Assembly: GCF_900104065.1 (NCBI RefSeq)
Contig: NZ_FNLC01000002.1
Span: forward strand, 974,995-1,038,994
Direction: 5' to 3'
DNA from: Natronobacterium texcoconense
GTDB lineage: Archaea; Halobacteriota; Halobacteria; Halobacteriales; Natrialbaceae
Length of the DNA: 64,000 nucleotides
The translations under genes and the position numbers were made by a program. How positions within the stretch are numbered: position 1 is the stretch's first letter; each line of letters begins with the position of its first letter. Shown piece by piece: positions 28,378 to 37,099 of this stretch. The notes under the pieces are model-generated. The model searched no databases, had not been told where the DNA came from, and saw nothing but the letters and a program-made list of their open reading frames with translations.

Positions 28378-29379
28378 ATGACGACAGCGTACGCCGCACT
28401 CCGGGATCGGCTCCTCGTCGGACGCAAGCGAGAATCGGAGGAGTGGACGACGACCGTCCGTCTCGAGGACCACACCCTCGAGTGCGTTACAGCTACCGAG
28501 GACCCCGACCGGATCTTGGTCGGCACATTTGGAGATGGACTCTTCCGGAGCACCGACGGTGGCGATTCTTTCCAGCGGCTCGAGATCGACTTCGTCAGCG
28601 ACGCGGTGATGTCGCTCGCGGTGAGCCCGCACGACCCCGATGTCGTCTACGCCGGCACCGAACCGAGCCGCGTCTACCGGAGTACGGACGGCGGCGACTC
28701 CTGGACGCACCTCGGGGGACTCACGGACCTCCCGTCGGCCGACGAGTGGTACTTCCCGCCCCGCCCCGACACCCACCACGTTCGCTGGCTCGAGGTCGAC
28801 CCCTTCGATCCCGACCGACTCTACGTTGGGATCGAGGCCGGCGCGTTCGTCTACAGCACCGACGGCGGGGAGACGTGGCACGAGCGGCCCGAGGGATCGC
28901 GCCGGGACAACCACACCCTGGCGACTCACCCGGACCGCGAGGGACGCGTCTACACCGCAGCAGGCGACGGCTACGCGGAGAGCGACGACGGCGGCGAGAG
29001 CTGGCGACGGCCACAGGCGGGCCTCGAACACACCTACTGCTGGGGGCTCGCTCGCGACCCCGGCGATCCGGACGCGGTGCTCGTCTCGAGTGCGAGCGGG
29101 GCCCGGACTGCACACACTCCTGACACGGCAGAGTCGTACGTCTACCGACGACGTGGCGGGAGCGAGTGGGAGCGACTCGAGAACGGACTGCCGACCGGCG
29201 ACGGCGTCGTTCGCACCGTCCTCGAGACGCCCGGCGAACCCGGCGTCGTCTACGCGCTGAACAATCGAGGGCTGTACCGCTCGAGCGACTTCGGCGACTC
29301 GTGGACGGCCGTTCCGCTCGAGTGGCACGAGGCGTACGAGAGCCAATCGCCGCGGGGACTGGTCGTCGTCGATCGGTGA
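28378..29379 (+). CDS. BNR/YVTN-type beta-propeller protein
   Basis: This 333-residue cytosolic-looking protein (no signal peptide) has repeated Asp-box-like units. STDGGDSF, STDGGDSWTHLG, STDGGETWHER, SDDGGESWRRP and SSDFGDSWTAV appear at roughly 40-80 residue intervals. It therefore folds as a sialidase/photosystem-stability-like propeller. Such repeats are structural and no glycosidase active site is evident. Confidence 0.8.
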   Translation: MTTAYAALRDRLLVGRKRESEEWTTTVRLEDHTLECVTATEDPDRILVGTFGDGLFRSTDGGDSFQRLEIDFVSDAVMSLAVSPHDPDVVYAGTEPSRVYRSTDGGDSWTHLGGLTDLPSADEWYFPPRPDTHHVRWLEVDPFDPDRLYVGIEAGAFVYSTDGGETWHERPEGSRRDNHTLATHPDREGRVYTAAGDGYAESDDGGESWRRPQAGLEHTYCWGLARDPGDPDAVLVSSASGARTAHTPDTAESYVYRRRGGSEWERLENGLPTGDGVVRTVLETPGEPGVVYALNNRGLYRSSDFGDSWTAVPLEWHEAYESQSPRGLVVVDR

Positions 29380-29442
29380 CGCCAACGCCGGATCGCGGCT
29401 GGCAGCGGAACCCTTATTTGAAGAAACATACAATTTTATCTC

Positions 29443-29832
29443 ATGTCAGAAACCGCGGACCGGCTCGAGCGGTACCTCGAGGACGAACTCGGCGAGTGTC
29501 GCAACGAGGACCTGCAGGCACGACTCGAGGAACTCGACGAACTCGAGTCGCTGCTGGACGAGGACGTCGTCTCGCGCGACGTCGAGGCGCTATCGGCGCT
29601 GGGAAACGAGACTCGGTATCGGCTCGTTCGGTTACTGGTCGAGGCGGACGAGGAACTCTGTGTCTGCGAAATCACGCCGCTGGTCGACGTCAGCGACAGC
29701 GCGGTCAGCCACGCGTTCTCGACGCTTTCCGAGGCTGGCCTCGTGGCAAAGCGCAAGGACGGTCGGTGGCGGAAGTATCGGGCGACTCCACGTGCGAGCG
29801 CACTGCTGACCGTTCTCGACGGTTCTCGGTAA
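29443..29832 (+). CDS. ArsR-family winged-helix repressor
   Basis: This 129-residue regulator has a 45-residue acidic N-terminal extension and then an ArsR winged helix. ALSALGNETRYRLVRLLVEA is near residue 49, ELCVCEI (near residue 69) holds the cysteine pair typical of arsenic sensing, and the recognition helix is in DVSDSAVSHAFSTLSEAGLV. It is the likely sensor of the downstream arsenic genes. GAAC/GTTC dyads occur before ridA and before the arsenite permease. Confidence 0.9.
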   Translation: MSETADRLERYLEDELGECRNEDLQARLEELDELESLLDEDVVSRDVEALSALGNETRYRLVRLLVEADEELCVCEITPLVDVSDSAVSHAFSTLSEAGLVAKRKDGRWRKYRATPRASALLTVLDGSR

Positions 29833-29925
29833 GTCGGCAGTCTCACATACCTCTTGGGCCTGTTTTCGATGCTCTCCCCCGCACACCCGGAGAAAGGGAC
29901 GAGTTTATGTATGATCACACGTTCA

Positions 29926-29943
29926 ATTGAACTATGGTTCAAT
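29926..29943. promoter_or_regulatory. Candidate ArsR operator over the ridA start
   Basis: Perfect 7-bp arms ATTGAAC and GTTCAAT are separated by 4 bp, centred on the start codon. The overlapping TTCAATTGAA palindrome is at 29922-29931. A TATA-like tttatgta at about 29904-29911 predicts transcription starting near 29933, so a regulator bound here would block it. This resembles the TTGAA/TTCAA half-sites of ArsR/SmtB-family operators. Confidence 0.5.
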
Positions 29944-30389
29944 CAAGAGCAGATAGTGACGGCCGACCGGCGAACGCCGACGACCCCGGTTCGGACTCAC
30001 TGCCGCGTGCCAGCACCGCGAGCAAGCGCCAGCGGGAGAGGTCGGGAAACGTCGGTGCGTTCGGCACCCGGACGGGCAGTTCGGACCTCGTCTTTCTCGA
30101 GGGAATCCTCCCCGAATCCGACGATGGAATACTGAGCGGTCGTTCAATCGAGGAACAAACGAGGGTGTGTCTCGAGCGACTCGAGGGAGTCCTCGCGGCG
30201 CGAGGACTGACGCTCGAGGACGTGATGAAAGTCGAGATTCAGCTAACCGATATCGACGACAGAGAGGTTGTCGACGACGTCTACAGGGATCGCTTCGGCG
30301 GCACGTATCCGCCGCGAACGACCGTCGGCGTCTGTGCGCTCCCCGGAGATGCCGGTGTACAGCTAGACGTCACTGCCGCTGACGAATAA
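29934..30389 (+). CDS. RidA/YjgF/UK114-family protein
   Basis: This 151-residue protein has an N-terminal extension of about 45 polar, serine-rich residues and a RidA domain. The latter shows LVFLEGILPE, the segment LEDVMKVEIQLTDIDD, and the conserved arginine in YPPRTTVGV near residue 125. The end reads GVQLDVTAADE, with what appears to be Gln at the position of the catalytic Glu of E. coli RidA; this alignment is by eye. RidA proteins hydrolyse reactive enamines/imines. Its place between an ArsR gene and an arsenite permease is unusual. Confidence 0.85.
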   Translation: MVQSRADSDGRPANADDPGSDSLPRASTASKRQRERSGNVGAFGTRTGSSDLVFLEGILPESDDGILSGRSIEEQTRVCLERLEGVLAARGLTLEDVMKVEIQLTDIDDREVVDDVYRDRFGGTYPPRTTVGVCALPGDAGVQLDVTAADE

Positions 30390-30406
30390 GTATGAACACG
30401 ACCACA

Positions 30407-30427
30407 TTCGAACTCTGGCGGTTCGAA
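30407..30427. promoter_or_regulatory. Candidate second ArsR operator before the arsenite permease
   Basis: Perfect 7-bp arms TTCGAAC and GTTCGAA are separated by 7 bp, 38 bp upstream of the Acr3 start. They share the GAAC/GTTC core with the dyad at 29926, although the spacing differs. Confidence 0.4.
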
Positions 30428-30464
30428 CAGGCGAACGAGGGGCGTCGTTCGCCGGTGATCTCGG

Positions 30465-31637
30465 ATGAGTGACCTCGATCACGACCACGGTCCCGACTGT
30501 GGCTGTCCGGACTGTGGCGATCCGCGGTCGATGGACTTTCTCGACAAGTACCTGACCGTCTGGATCTTCCTCGCGATGGGGCTCGGCGTCGGACTCGGCT
30601 ACGTCGCACCCGGCGTCGTCGATCCGATTCAGGAGTACCACCTCGTGGAGATCGGACTGATCGCGATGATGTACCCGCCGCTGGCAAAGGTAAACTACGG
30701 CCAGCTCCCGCGGGTGTTCAGCAAGTGGCGCGTGCTCAGTCTGAGCCTGATCCAGAACTGGCTGATCGGCCCGACGCTGATGTTCGTCCTCGCGGTGATC
30801 TTCTTCAGCGGCCTGGTGCCACCGTTCCCGGCCCACCCCGAGTACTTCCTCGGACTGATCTTCATCGGGATGGCCCGCTGTATCGCGATGGTGCTCGTCT
30901 GGAACGACCTCGCGGACGGCTCGAGCGAGTACGCCGCCGGCCTGGTCGCGTTCAACAGCGTCTTCCAGATCATCACCTACGGTGTGTACATCGCCTTCTT
31001 CGCGCTGTACCTCCCGCAATTGCTGGGAATGGACGCGCTTGTCGCTGGCATCGACGCGTTCGACATCACTATCGGCCAGGTGTTCTGGGCGATCGCGATC
31101 TTCCTCGGAATTCCGTTCGCGGGCGGCATCCTCACCCGGTTCGGCGGCGTTCGAGCCCGCGGAGAGGAGTGGTACGAAGAGAAGTTCGTCCCGACGATCA
31201 GCCCCGTCACACTGATCGCGCTCCTGTTTACCGTGATCGTGATGTTCGCCACGCAGGGCGACAACATCCTCGCACGGCCGCTCGACGTCGTCTGGATCGC
31301 CATCCCGCTGACGATCTACTTCGTCGTGATGTTCCTCGTGAGCTTCGGGATGGGGCGGGGCATCGGCGCGGACTACTCGACGACGACCGCGATCGGCTTC
31401 ACCGCCGCCTCGAACAACTTCGAACTCGCGATCGCCGTCGCCGTCGCCATCTTCGGCGTCGCCCACCCGACCGCGTTCGCGACCGTCGTCGGCCCGCTAA
31501 TCGAGGTCCCCGTCCTGCTCGCGCTGGTCTACGTCGCGATCTACTTCCAGGAACGGTTCGACTGGGCCGGCTACGAGACCGGGCAACTCGAGAGCACGAA
31601 ACCAGCAGACGACGTGACACCGTCGACGGACGACTGA
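30465..31637 (+). CDS. arsB: Arsenite efflux permease, Acr3 family
   Basis: This 390-residue protein has about ten membrane helices. Acr3 signature residues are present: the essential Cys in IGMARCIAMVLVWND (near residue 139) and the Glu in TAASNNFELAIAVA (near residue 320). The N-terminus carries an extra cysteine cluster, HDHGPDCGCPDCGDP (residues 6-20), that could bind arsenite or a metal. It exports As(III) across the membrane using the ion gradient. It is separated from ridA by 75 nt and followed after 6 nt by a stress protein gene. Confidence 0.94.
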   Translation: MSDLDHDHGPDCGCPDCGDPRSMDFLDKYLTVWIFLAMGLGVGLGYVAPGVVDPIQEYHLVEIGLIAMMYPPLAKVNYGQLPRVFSKWRVLSLSLIQNWLIGPTLMFVLAVIFFSGLVPPFPAHPEYFLGLIFIGMARCIAMVLVWNDLADGSSEYAAGLVAFNSVFQIITYGVYIAFFALYLPQLLGMDALVAGIDAFDITIGQVFWAIAIFLGIPFAGGILTRFGGVRARGEEWYEEKFVPTISPVTLIALLFTVIVMFATQGDNILARPLDVVWIAIPLTIYFVVMFLVSFGMGRGIGADYSTTTAIGFTAASNNFELAIAVAVAIFGVAHPTAFATVVGPLIEVPVLLALVYVAIYFQERFDWAGYETGQLESTKPADDVTPSTDD

Positions 31638-31643
31638 TAACCC

Positions 31644-32546
31644 ATGACATTCGACACACTCCTGATCCCGACCGACGGCAGCGACCCGGCCGAAAACGCA
31701 GCCCGCCGAGGGTTCGACCTCGCCGACAGGCTCGGGGCGAGCGTGCACGTCCTCTCGGTGGCAGATAGCAGCGTCGCGACGGGAGTCGGCTACTCCGGCG
31801 ACTCGGCGTCGATCCGCGAACGACTCCGCGAGACTGCACAGACGCGAGCCACTGCCCTCCGGGACGAGGCCGTCGAACGCGGACTCGAGGCGACCGCTGC
31901 AGTCCGCGAGGGGATCCCGGCGAACGAGATCACCGAGTACGCCGACGACCACGGTATCGACGCGATCGTCATCGGAACCGCCGGTCGTAGTGGGGTCGCG
32001 CGTGCGATCGTCGGCAGCGTCGCGGACAAGGTCGTTCGAACGGCACCCGTTCCGGTCGTGACGACCACGCCGGACGCGGCGAACGACGAAACGACCGACT
32101 CGGTGATCGACTCGATTCTCGTCCCGACCGACGGCAGCGAGAAAGCCGACGCCGGGAGCCGGCCGGGGCTCGAACTCGCAGCACAACTCGAGGCGACAGC
32201 TCACGTCCTCTCGGCGATCGATGCCGAACTCGAGGACGCGATCGAAACCGTCGTCGGGGACGACGTCGACCTCTCGAACGAACTCGAGGCGCGGGCGAAC
32301 GACCACCTCGAGGACCTCGCAGCCGACGCACGGGACCGCGACCTCGAGGTCGTGGCGACGATAACCGAGGGGACGCCGGCCGAAACGATCGTCGAGTACG
32401 CCGAGTCGGAAGGTATCGACCTGATCGCGATGGGGACGGCCGGTCGTGGCGGCTTCGAACGGGCGCTCGTCGGTAGCGTCACCGACGAGGTCGTCAGGAC
32501 GGCGACGGTGCCCGTACTGACGAATCGACCGGACGTCGAGCAGTAG
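31644..32546 (+). CDS. Universal stress protein with two tandem UspA domains
   Basis: This 300-residue protein repeats the UspA fold twice: residues 1-145 (starting [13 protein letters not shown]) and 146-300 ([12 protein letters not shown]). Each has the ATP-binding loop, [15 protein letters not shown] near residue 110 and [15 protein letters not shown] near residue 263. It is co-oriented with and 6 nt after the arsenite permease, so it may be co-expressed under arsenic stress. Tandem-domain forms are common in haloarchaea. Confidence 0.88.
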   Translation: MTFDTLLIPTDGSDPAENAARRGFDLADRLGASVHVLSVADSSVATGVGYSGDSASIRERLRETAQTRATALRDEAVERGLEATAAVREGIPANEITEYADDHGIDAIVIGTAGRSGVARAIVGSVADKVVRTAPVPVVTTTPDAANDETTDSVIDSILVPTDGSEKADAGSRPGLELAAQLEATAHVLSAIDAELEDAIETVVGDDVDLSNELEARANDHLEDLAADARDRDLEVVATITEGTPAETIVEYAESEGIDLIAMGTAGRGGFERALVGSVTDEVVRTATVPVLTNRPDVEQ

Positions 32547-32602
32547 CGAGACGGCAGATCCTGGGACGACAATTACGACACCACCGATCGGGTTGACGGT
32601 TC

Positions 32603-32616
32603 GAAATCCTTTTAGG
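32603..32616 (+). promoter_or_regulatory. Candidate promoter of the S24e-S27ae operon
   Basis: A BRE/TATA-like stretch cgaaatccttttag lies 36-50 bp upstream of the S24e start. This is the best AT-rich element in the gap and is only a weak match. Confidence 0.35.
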
Positions 32617-32652
32617 CGCTACACGGGGATAGTAGGGTAACTGAGTGATATC

Positions 32653-32985
32653 ATGGACGTCGACATCGTTTCCGAAGCGGAGAACCCAATGTTGCATCGC
32701 ACGGACGTTACCTTCGAACTGACCCACGACGAGGCCACGCCCGAGCGCCTGCAGGTGCGTGACAGCCTCGCCGCGAAGCTCAACAAGGACGCCGACGAAG
32801 TCGTCGTCCGCAAACTCGACACCAAGTTCGGGATGCGAAAGACCGTCGGCGAAGCCAAGGTCTACGAGACGGCCGACGACGCCCGCGACGTCGAGCAGGA
32901 ACACATGCTCGAGCGCAACAAGATCGGCGTCGACGAAGAAGCCGAGGCCGAAGCCGAAGCCGAAGCAGAGGCGGAGGAAGCATAG
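32653..32985 (+). CDS. rps24e: 30S ribosomal protein S24e
   Basis: This 110-residue protein has the S24e core, beginning MDVDIVSEAENPMLHRTDV, with AAKLNKDADEVVVRKLDTKFG (near residue 39) and the conserved tail GEAKVYETADDA. The acidic alanine-glutamate tail (about 16 residues) is typical of haloarchaeal forms. It binds the small subunit and is co-transcribed with S27ae immediately downstream (no gap). Confidence 0.95.
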   Translation: MDVDIVSEAENPMLHRTDVTFELTHDEATPERLQVRDSLAAKLNKDADEVVVRKLDTKFGMRKTVGEAKVYETADDARDVEQEHMLERNKIGVDEEAEAEAEAEAEAEEA

Positions 32986-33120
32986 ATGGCGCGATACGAC
33001 CACTACGGTGACGACGGAAGCACCGAAGGCGAGCAGTGTCCCCGCTGTGGCGACGTCTTCCTCGCCGACCACGGTGACCGCCAGCACTGCGGGAAGTGCG
33101 GGTACACCGAGTGGGAATAG
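32986..33120 (+). CDS. rps27ae: 30S ribosomal protein S27ae
   Basis: This 44-residue zinc-ribbon protein has CPRCG (residues 18-22) and CGKCG (35-39), giving the four cysteine ligands that form the archaeal S27ae/S31e ribbon. Its ATG follows the S24e stop directly. A hairpin at 33121-33149 follows the stop. Confidence 0.94.
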   Translation: MARYDHYGDDGSTEGEQCPRCGDVFLADHGDRQHCGKCGYTEWE

Positions 33121-33149
33121 CGAGGGAGCGAGCGTAGCGAGATCCCTCG
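33121..33149 (+). terminator. Hairpin after S27ae
   Basis: A perfect 7-bp stem, cgaggga (33121-33127) and tccctcg (33143-33149), surrounds a 15-nt loop and directly follows the S27ae stop. A second weaker stem, gcggt/accgc, lies about 15 bp further on. It is likely a transcription or mRNA end structure. Similar degenerate palindromes occur after many haloarchaeal genes, as a recollection rather than a check. Confidence 0.5.
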
Positions 33150-33236
33150 AGAAATGCGAGCGGTGAACGAAGTGAACCGCGAGCAAATACGGACAGGCCT
33201 CGTTACGTTCGACGACCACTACAATCGTTCTTATCC

Positions 33237-34862
33237 GTGACAGAATCAGTACGAGTACTCGGGATCGAAGGTACCGCATGGGCGGCCAGTGCAGCCGTGT
33301 TCGATTCCGAGACCGACGACGTTTTTATCGAAACCGACGCCTACCAGCCCGAGAGCGGCGGCATTCATCCACGTGAAGCCGCCGAGCACATGCACGACGC
33401 CATCCCGGCGGTCGTCGAGCAGGCACTCGAGTACGCCCACGAAACGAACGACGGACCAGCCGACGAGCCACCGATCGATGCAGTGGCCTTCTCTCGCGGA
33501 CCCGGCCTCGGTCCCTGTCTGCGAACCGTCGGGACGGCCGCTCGAGCGTTGAGCCAGTCCCTCGACGTGCCGCTGGTGGGTGTCAACCACATGGTCGCCC
33601 ACCTCGAGATCGGCCGTCACACGTCGGGCTTCGACTCGCCGGTCTGTCTCAACGCCAGCGGTGCGAACGCCCACCTGCTGGCCTACCGGAACGGCCGCTA
33701 CCGTGTGCTCGGCGAGACGATGGACACCGGCGTCGGCAACGCGATCGACAAGTTCACCCGTCACGTCGGCTGGTCCCACCCCGGCGGGCCGAAAGTCGAG
33801 GAGGCGGCGAGAGACGGCGAGTACGTGGACCTTCCGTACGTCGTCAAGGGGATGGACTTCTCGTTTTCCGGGATCATGAGCGCTGCAAAGCAGCGTTACG
33901 ACGATGGAACGCCCGTCGAAGACGTCTGTTACTCCCTGCAAGAGAACGTCTTCGGCATGCTGACCGAAGTGTCGGAGCGTGCGCTCTCATTGACCGGCAG
34001 CGACGAACTCGTGCTCGGCGGCGGCGTCGGGCAAAACGGTCGCCTCCGTGAGATGCTCGAGGAGATGTGCGACCAGCGCGGGGCCGACTTCCACGCCCCC
34101 GAGCCGCGCTTCCTGCGGGACAACGCGGGGATGATCGCCGTGCTCGGCGCGAAGATGTACGAAGTGGGCGATACGCTGGCGCTCGAGAGCTCGAGAGTCG
34201 ACCCCGATTTCCGGCCGGATCAGGTACCGGTTTCCTGGCGAACGGACGAACCCAACCTCGAACTGGGCAGAGACGCCAACGGGACCGTCCAGGGTGCCGA
34301 AGCCACCGTCGACCTCGAATCCGACGCGGGTCGCGTGACGAAGCACCGAGAGACCAAGAGCTACCGCCACCCCGAACTCGACGAGCGACTCCGGACCGAA
34401 CGGACGCGACTCGAGGCGCGCCTGACGAACCTCGCCCGGCGCGAGGGGGTTCCCACGCCGGTGCTCTCGGACGTCGATCCCCACGAGGCGCGGCTGGAAC
34501 TCGAGTACGTCGGCGAAAGCGACCTGCGGGTAGCACTGACTCCCGAACGGGTTCGCGACGTCGGGCGGCACCTCGCACGGCTCCACGAGGCCGGGTTCGT
34601 GCATGGCGATCCGACGACGCGAAACGTCAGAGTGAACGCAGAGCGAACGTACCTCATCGACTTCGGTCTCGGCTACCACACCGACCACGTCGAGGACTAC
34701 GCGATGGACCTGCACGTCTTCGACCAGAGCCTCGTCGGAACCGCCGACGACCCCGAACCGCTTCGCGAAGCGGTCCGCAAAGGGTATCGGGAGGTCGGCG
34801 ACGAGGGCGTTCTAGAGCGCCTGCGAGACGTGGAAGGCCGTGGCCGGTACGTGAGCGAGTAA
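33237..34862 (+). CDS. kae1: Kae1-Bud32 fusion (tRNA threonylcarbamoyladenosine synthase/kinase)
   Basis: This 541-residue protein has an N-terminal Kae1/TsaD domain (residues 1-325) with the metal motif HxxxH in VNHMVAHLEIGR (near residue 120), plus GGGVGQNGRLREM near residue 262. A Bud32 atypical kinase domain follows (from residue 345), with HGDPTTRN (near 457) and DFGLG (near 475). It forms the KEOPS core for t6A37 tRNA modification. The fusion is the usual haloarchaeal state. The start is GTG at 33237. Confidence 0.97.
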   Translation: MTESVRVLGIEGTAWAASAAVFDSETDDVFIETDAYQPESGGIHPREAAEHMHDAIPAVVEQALEYAHETNDGPADEPPIDAVAFSRGPGLGPCLRTVGTAARALSQSLDVPLVGVNHMVAHLEIGRHTSGFDSPVCLNASGANAHLLAYRNGRYRVLGETMDTGVGNAIDKFTRHVGWSHPGGPKVEEAARDGEYVDLPYVVKGMDFSFSGIMSAAKQRYDDGTPVEDVCYSLQENVFGMLTEVSERALSLTGSDELVLGGGVGQNGRLREMLEEMCDQRGADFHAPEPRFLRDNAGMIAVLGAKMYEVGDTLALESSRVDPDFRPDQVPVSWRTDEPNLELGRDANGTVQGAEATVDLESDAGRVTKHRETKSYRHPELDERLRTERTRLEARLTNLARREGVPTPVLSDVDPHEARLELEYVGESDLRVALTPERVRDVGRHLARLHEAGFVHGDPTTRNVRVNAERTYLIDFGLGYHTDHVEDYAMDLHVFDQSLVGTADDPEPLREAVRKGYREVGDEGVLERLRDVEGRGRYVSE

Positions 34863-34910
34863 CCAGTTGGAATCGGGAACGTTCTTCCCGACTCACGCCG
34901 ACGCTCCCCC

Positions 34911-35543
34911 ATGAGCGACGTCACCGTTCTCGTCACCGGCTACGAACCGTTCGGAGAGTTCGAAACCAATCCGACCTGCCGGATAGCACGGCGACTGGAT
35001 GGGGAGACGATCGGCGACGCAGCCACCGTCGTCGGCCGCGAACTCCCCGTCGTCTTCGACGAGATGGAAGCCGAACTCGAGGAGTATCTCGCGGAACACG
35101 ACCCCGACGTCGTCTGCGGCCTCGGCCTCGCCGCCGGCCGGAACGCGCTATCGCTCGAGCGGGTCGGGATCAACCTCCGGGATACGGCAGGGATTCCGGA
35201 CAACGACGACCGCGAGGTCACGGACGAAGCCGTCGACGCCGAGGGGCCGGTCGCCTACTTCGCGACGCTACCGCTCCGGGAGATGAAGTCGGCGATGCGG
35301 GATGCGGGCGTCCCGACGACGCTGTCGACGGACGCCGGCACGCACCTCTGTAACGACTTCCTCTACGCCGCCCGTCACCGCGCCGAGACGGACGACCGCG
35401 AGTTCCGCGTCGGGTTCGTTCACACGCCCTTCTCCCACGAGGATGCCGCCAGACGCGACGAGGGCGAACCGAGCATGGCGCTCGAGACGATGACTCGAGG
35501 GATTCAGGAGGGACTGGCGGTTTCGGTGAATGCACTCGAGTAG
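34911..35543 (+). CDS. pcp: Pyroglutamyl-peptidase I
   Basis: This 210-residue cysteine peptidase removes N-terminal pyroglutamate. The start GYEPFGEFETNPT matches the family. The catalytic Glu lies in SLERVGINLRD (near residue 83), the Cys in TDAGTHLCNDFLY (near residue 148) and the His in VGFVHTPF (near residue 170), completing the Cys-His-Glu triad. It is 49 nt after the kae1-bud32 stop, with its own ATG at 34911. Confidence 0.92.
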   Translation: MSDVTVLVTGYEPFGEFETNPTCRIARRLDGETIGDAATVVGRELPVVFDEMEAELEEYLAEHDPDVVCGLGLAAGRNALSLERVGINLRDTAGIPDNDDREVTDEAVDAEGPVAYFATLPLREMKSAMRDAGVPTTLSTDAGTHLCNDFLYAARHRAETDDREFRVGFVHTPFSHEDAARRDEGEPSMALETMTRGIQEGLAVSVNALE

Positions 35544-35663
35544 AGTGCGAGCGCGACTGCGACGCCACGGCTCCAGACGTCTCTAGTGACGGTCGAAGCG
35601 CCCACTCTCGAGTCCCGAGAGAAGCACGCAATACTCTTGTCCCGGGAGAACGTATCACCTCGC

Positions 35664-35948
35664 ATGGCAGATAAACCGACCTCCGGTGAGATCCTCGGAG
35701 TACCGTACAACTTCGAACGGCCGAGCATCAGCCGCATGCTCTCGGCTCACTGGGAACCCGGCGAGGGAATGCTCGTCGAGAAGCCGTTCGGTATCGGCTA
35801 CACGCTGAACCTTGCCAACTGGCGTTCCTGGATCGTTCTCGCGGTGGCCGGCGTCCTGCTCTGGCAGCAAGAACAGAGTGCCGCGAGCGCCGACGAGACG
35901 AGCGAGGACGAACCCGTCGAGGTCATCGTCGACGAAGACGACGACTGA
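35664..35948 (+). CDS. DUF5808-type small membrane protein
   Basis: This 94-residue protein has a family-like start (MADKPTSGEILGVPYNFERPS), one transmembrane helix (SWIVLAVAGVLLW near residue 54) and an acidic tail. The open frame extends upstream, but the ATG at 35664 matches haloarchaeal homologues as remembered. It converges with the dehydrogenase gene (5-bp gap). The function is unknown. Confidence 0.7.
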   Translation: MADKPTSGEILGVPYNFERPSISRMLSAHWEPGEGMLVEKPFGIGYTLNLANWRSWIVLAVAGVLLWQQEQSAASADETSEDEPVEVIVDEDDD

Positions 35949-35953
35949 GAGAG

Positions 35954-37036
35954 CTAGTTTTCGACCGGAACTGAACTTCCCTGGCGAGCAGAGCGATATA
36001 TCGCGTCGATCACGCGCTGGACCGCCAACGCCTGTTCGACGGTGTTCAGTTCCGGTGTCTGCTCGTCGAGCACGGCATCGAGGAAGCGTTTGTCGCTGCC
36101 CGACCAGCCGGTGTGATCGATCGATCCCTCGGTGAGCGTAACGTCGAGCGTGTGGTCGGTACCCTGCTTGCCGCTCTGGAACATCGTCAGGTCCTCGCCG
36201 CCGAGTTCGAGGGCTGCGCCGGCCTCGGTGCCGCGAGCGACGAACTCCTGGGTTTCGGCCTGGTTTGCGGCCCAGGTTACCTCGAGCGAGATCGTCCGGT
36301 CGCCCTCACAGCGGATCATCGCCGTCGCCGAGTCCTCGACGTCGAAGACGGCCTCGTCGGTCTCGTCGTACCAGTCGCCGGGGTCGACGTAGTCGTCGCG
36401 GTCGCCGAACTCGGTTCGCGTGACGGCGAAGACGTCCTCGACCGCCGGATAGTCCATGAGGTAGAGCGCGAAGTCGATCGCGTGGACGCCGATGTCGACG
36501 ACTGCGCCGCCGCCGGAGAGCTCTTCGTTGGTGAACCACGAACCGACGCCGGGAATGCCCCGTCGCCGGACGTAGTTCGCGTCGACGTGAGTGATCTCGC
36601 CGAAGTGGCCCTCGCGCTGGTACTCCTTGAACACCTCCGTGGCCGTCGAGACGCGGTTGTGGAAGTTGACCATGCAGAAGCCGTCGGAGTCGGCCGCAGC
36701 CGCGGCGATCCGCTCGGCACTCTCGAGGTCGTCCGCGAGCGGTTTCTCACAGAGCACGTCGTAATCGCGCTCGAGTGCGCCGACGACGGCCGATTCGTGG
36801 AACGCGTTGGGCGTCGAGACGGCGATCGCGTCGAGATCCTCGGCGTCGTACATCACCCCGAACTCCTCGTAGGTCGTTGCGTCGTAGGCCGTCGCGAACT
36901 CCTCGCGCGTCTCGGGGACGATGTCTGCGCCCGCGACGACCTCGTGGCCGTGCTCTTCGGCGTTCGTCGCGTGGGTCTGCCCCATGAATCCGAGCCCGAC
37001 GACGCCGAGTCGAACTGTAGTATCGGAATTACTCAT
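35954..37036 (-). CDS. Gfo/Idh/MocA family dehydrogenase (paralogue of the 4730 gene)
   Basis: This 360-residue oxidoreductase has the NAD(P) motif LGVVGLGFMGQTH near residue 10 and CEKPLADDLESAER near residue 95. The catalytic segment is GGGAVVDIGVHAIDFAL near residue 175, and NYVRRRGIPGVGSWFT is shared with the gene at 4730. An in-frame TTG lies directly upstream of the ATG at 37036. An AGTAAATTACT palindrome sits 6 nt before the start. It probably acts on a substrate related to the first cluster's. Confidence 0.88.
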   Translation of the reverse strand: MSNSDTTVRLGVVGLGFMGQTHATNAEEHGHEVVAGADIVPETREEFATAYDATTYEEFGVMYDAEDLDAIAVSTPNAFHESAVVGALERDYDVLCEKPLADDLESAERIAAAAADSDGFCMVNFHNRVSTATEVFKEYQREGHFGEITHVDANYVRRRGIPGVGSWFTNEELSGGGAVVDIGVHAIDFALYLMDYPAVEDVFAVTRTEFGDRDDYVDPGDWYDETDEAVFDVEDSATAMIRCEGDRTISLEVTWAANQAETQEFVARGTEAGAALELGGEDLTMFQSGKQGTDHTLDVTLTEGSIDHTGWSGSDKRFLDAVLDEQTPELNTVEQALAVQRVIDAIYRSARQGSSVPVEN

Positions 37037-37042
37037 CAATCG

Positions 37043-37053
37043 AGTAAATTACT
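37043..37053. promoter_or_regulatory. Palindrome AGTAAATTACT at the dehydrogenase start
   Basis: This 11-bp perfect (odd-centred) palindrome lies 6 nt upstream of the ATG at 37036 on the minus strand. It shares the AGTAAA/TTTACT half-site with the 24-bp dyad at 5881 and could be bound by the same regulator. Confidence 0.4.
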
Positions 37054-37099
37054 TCACCACGGAAATGGTTAGGCGTCGCGGCGAAGAGGACTTGCGAAA

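Noticed and set aside
30363-31466. Long minus-strand frame opposite the arsenite permease
   Set aside because: Low-complexity Asp/Arg/His composition and no motif; it is the antisense shadow of Acr3.
32940-32980. Tandem GCCGAA-type repeat
   Set aside because: It is the Ala/Glu tail codons of S24e, common in haloarchaeal proteins.
33156-33184. Second hairpin downstream of S27ae as a mobile repeat
   Set aside because: The pairing is limited (5-bp stem), and this kind of degenerate palindrome is common after haloarchaeal genes, so no separate feature was called.
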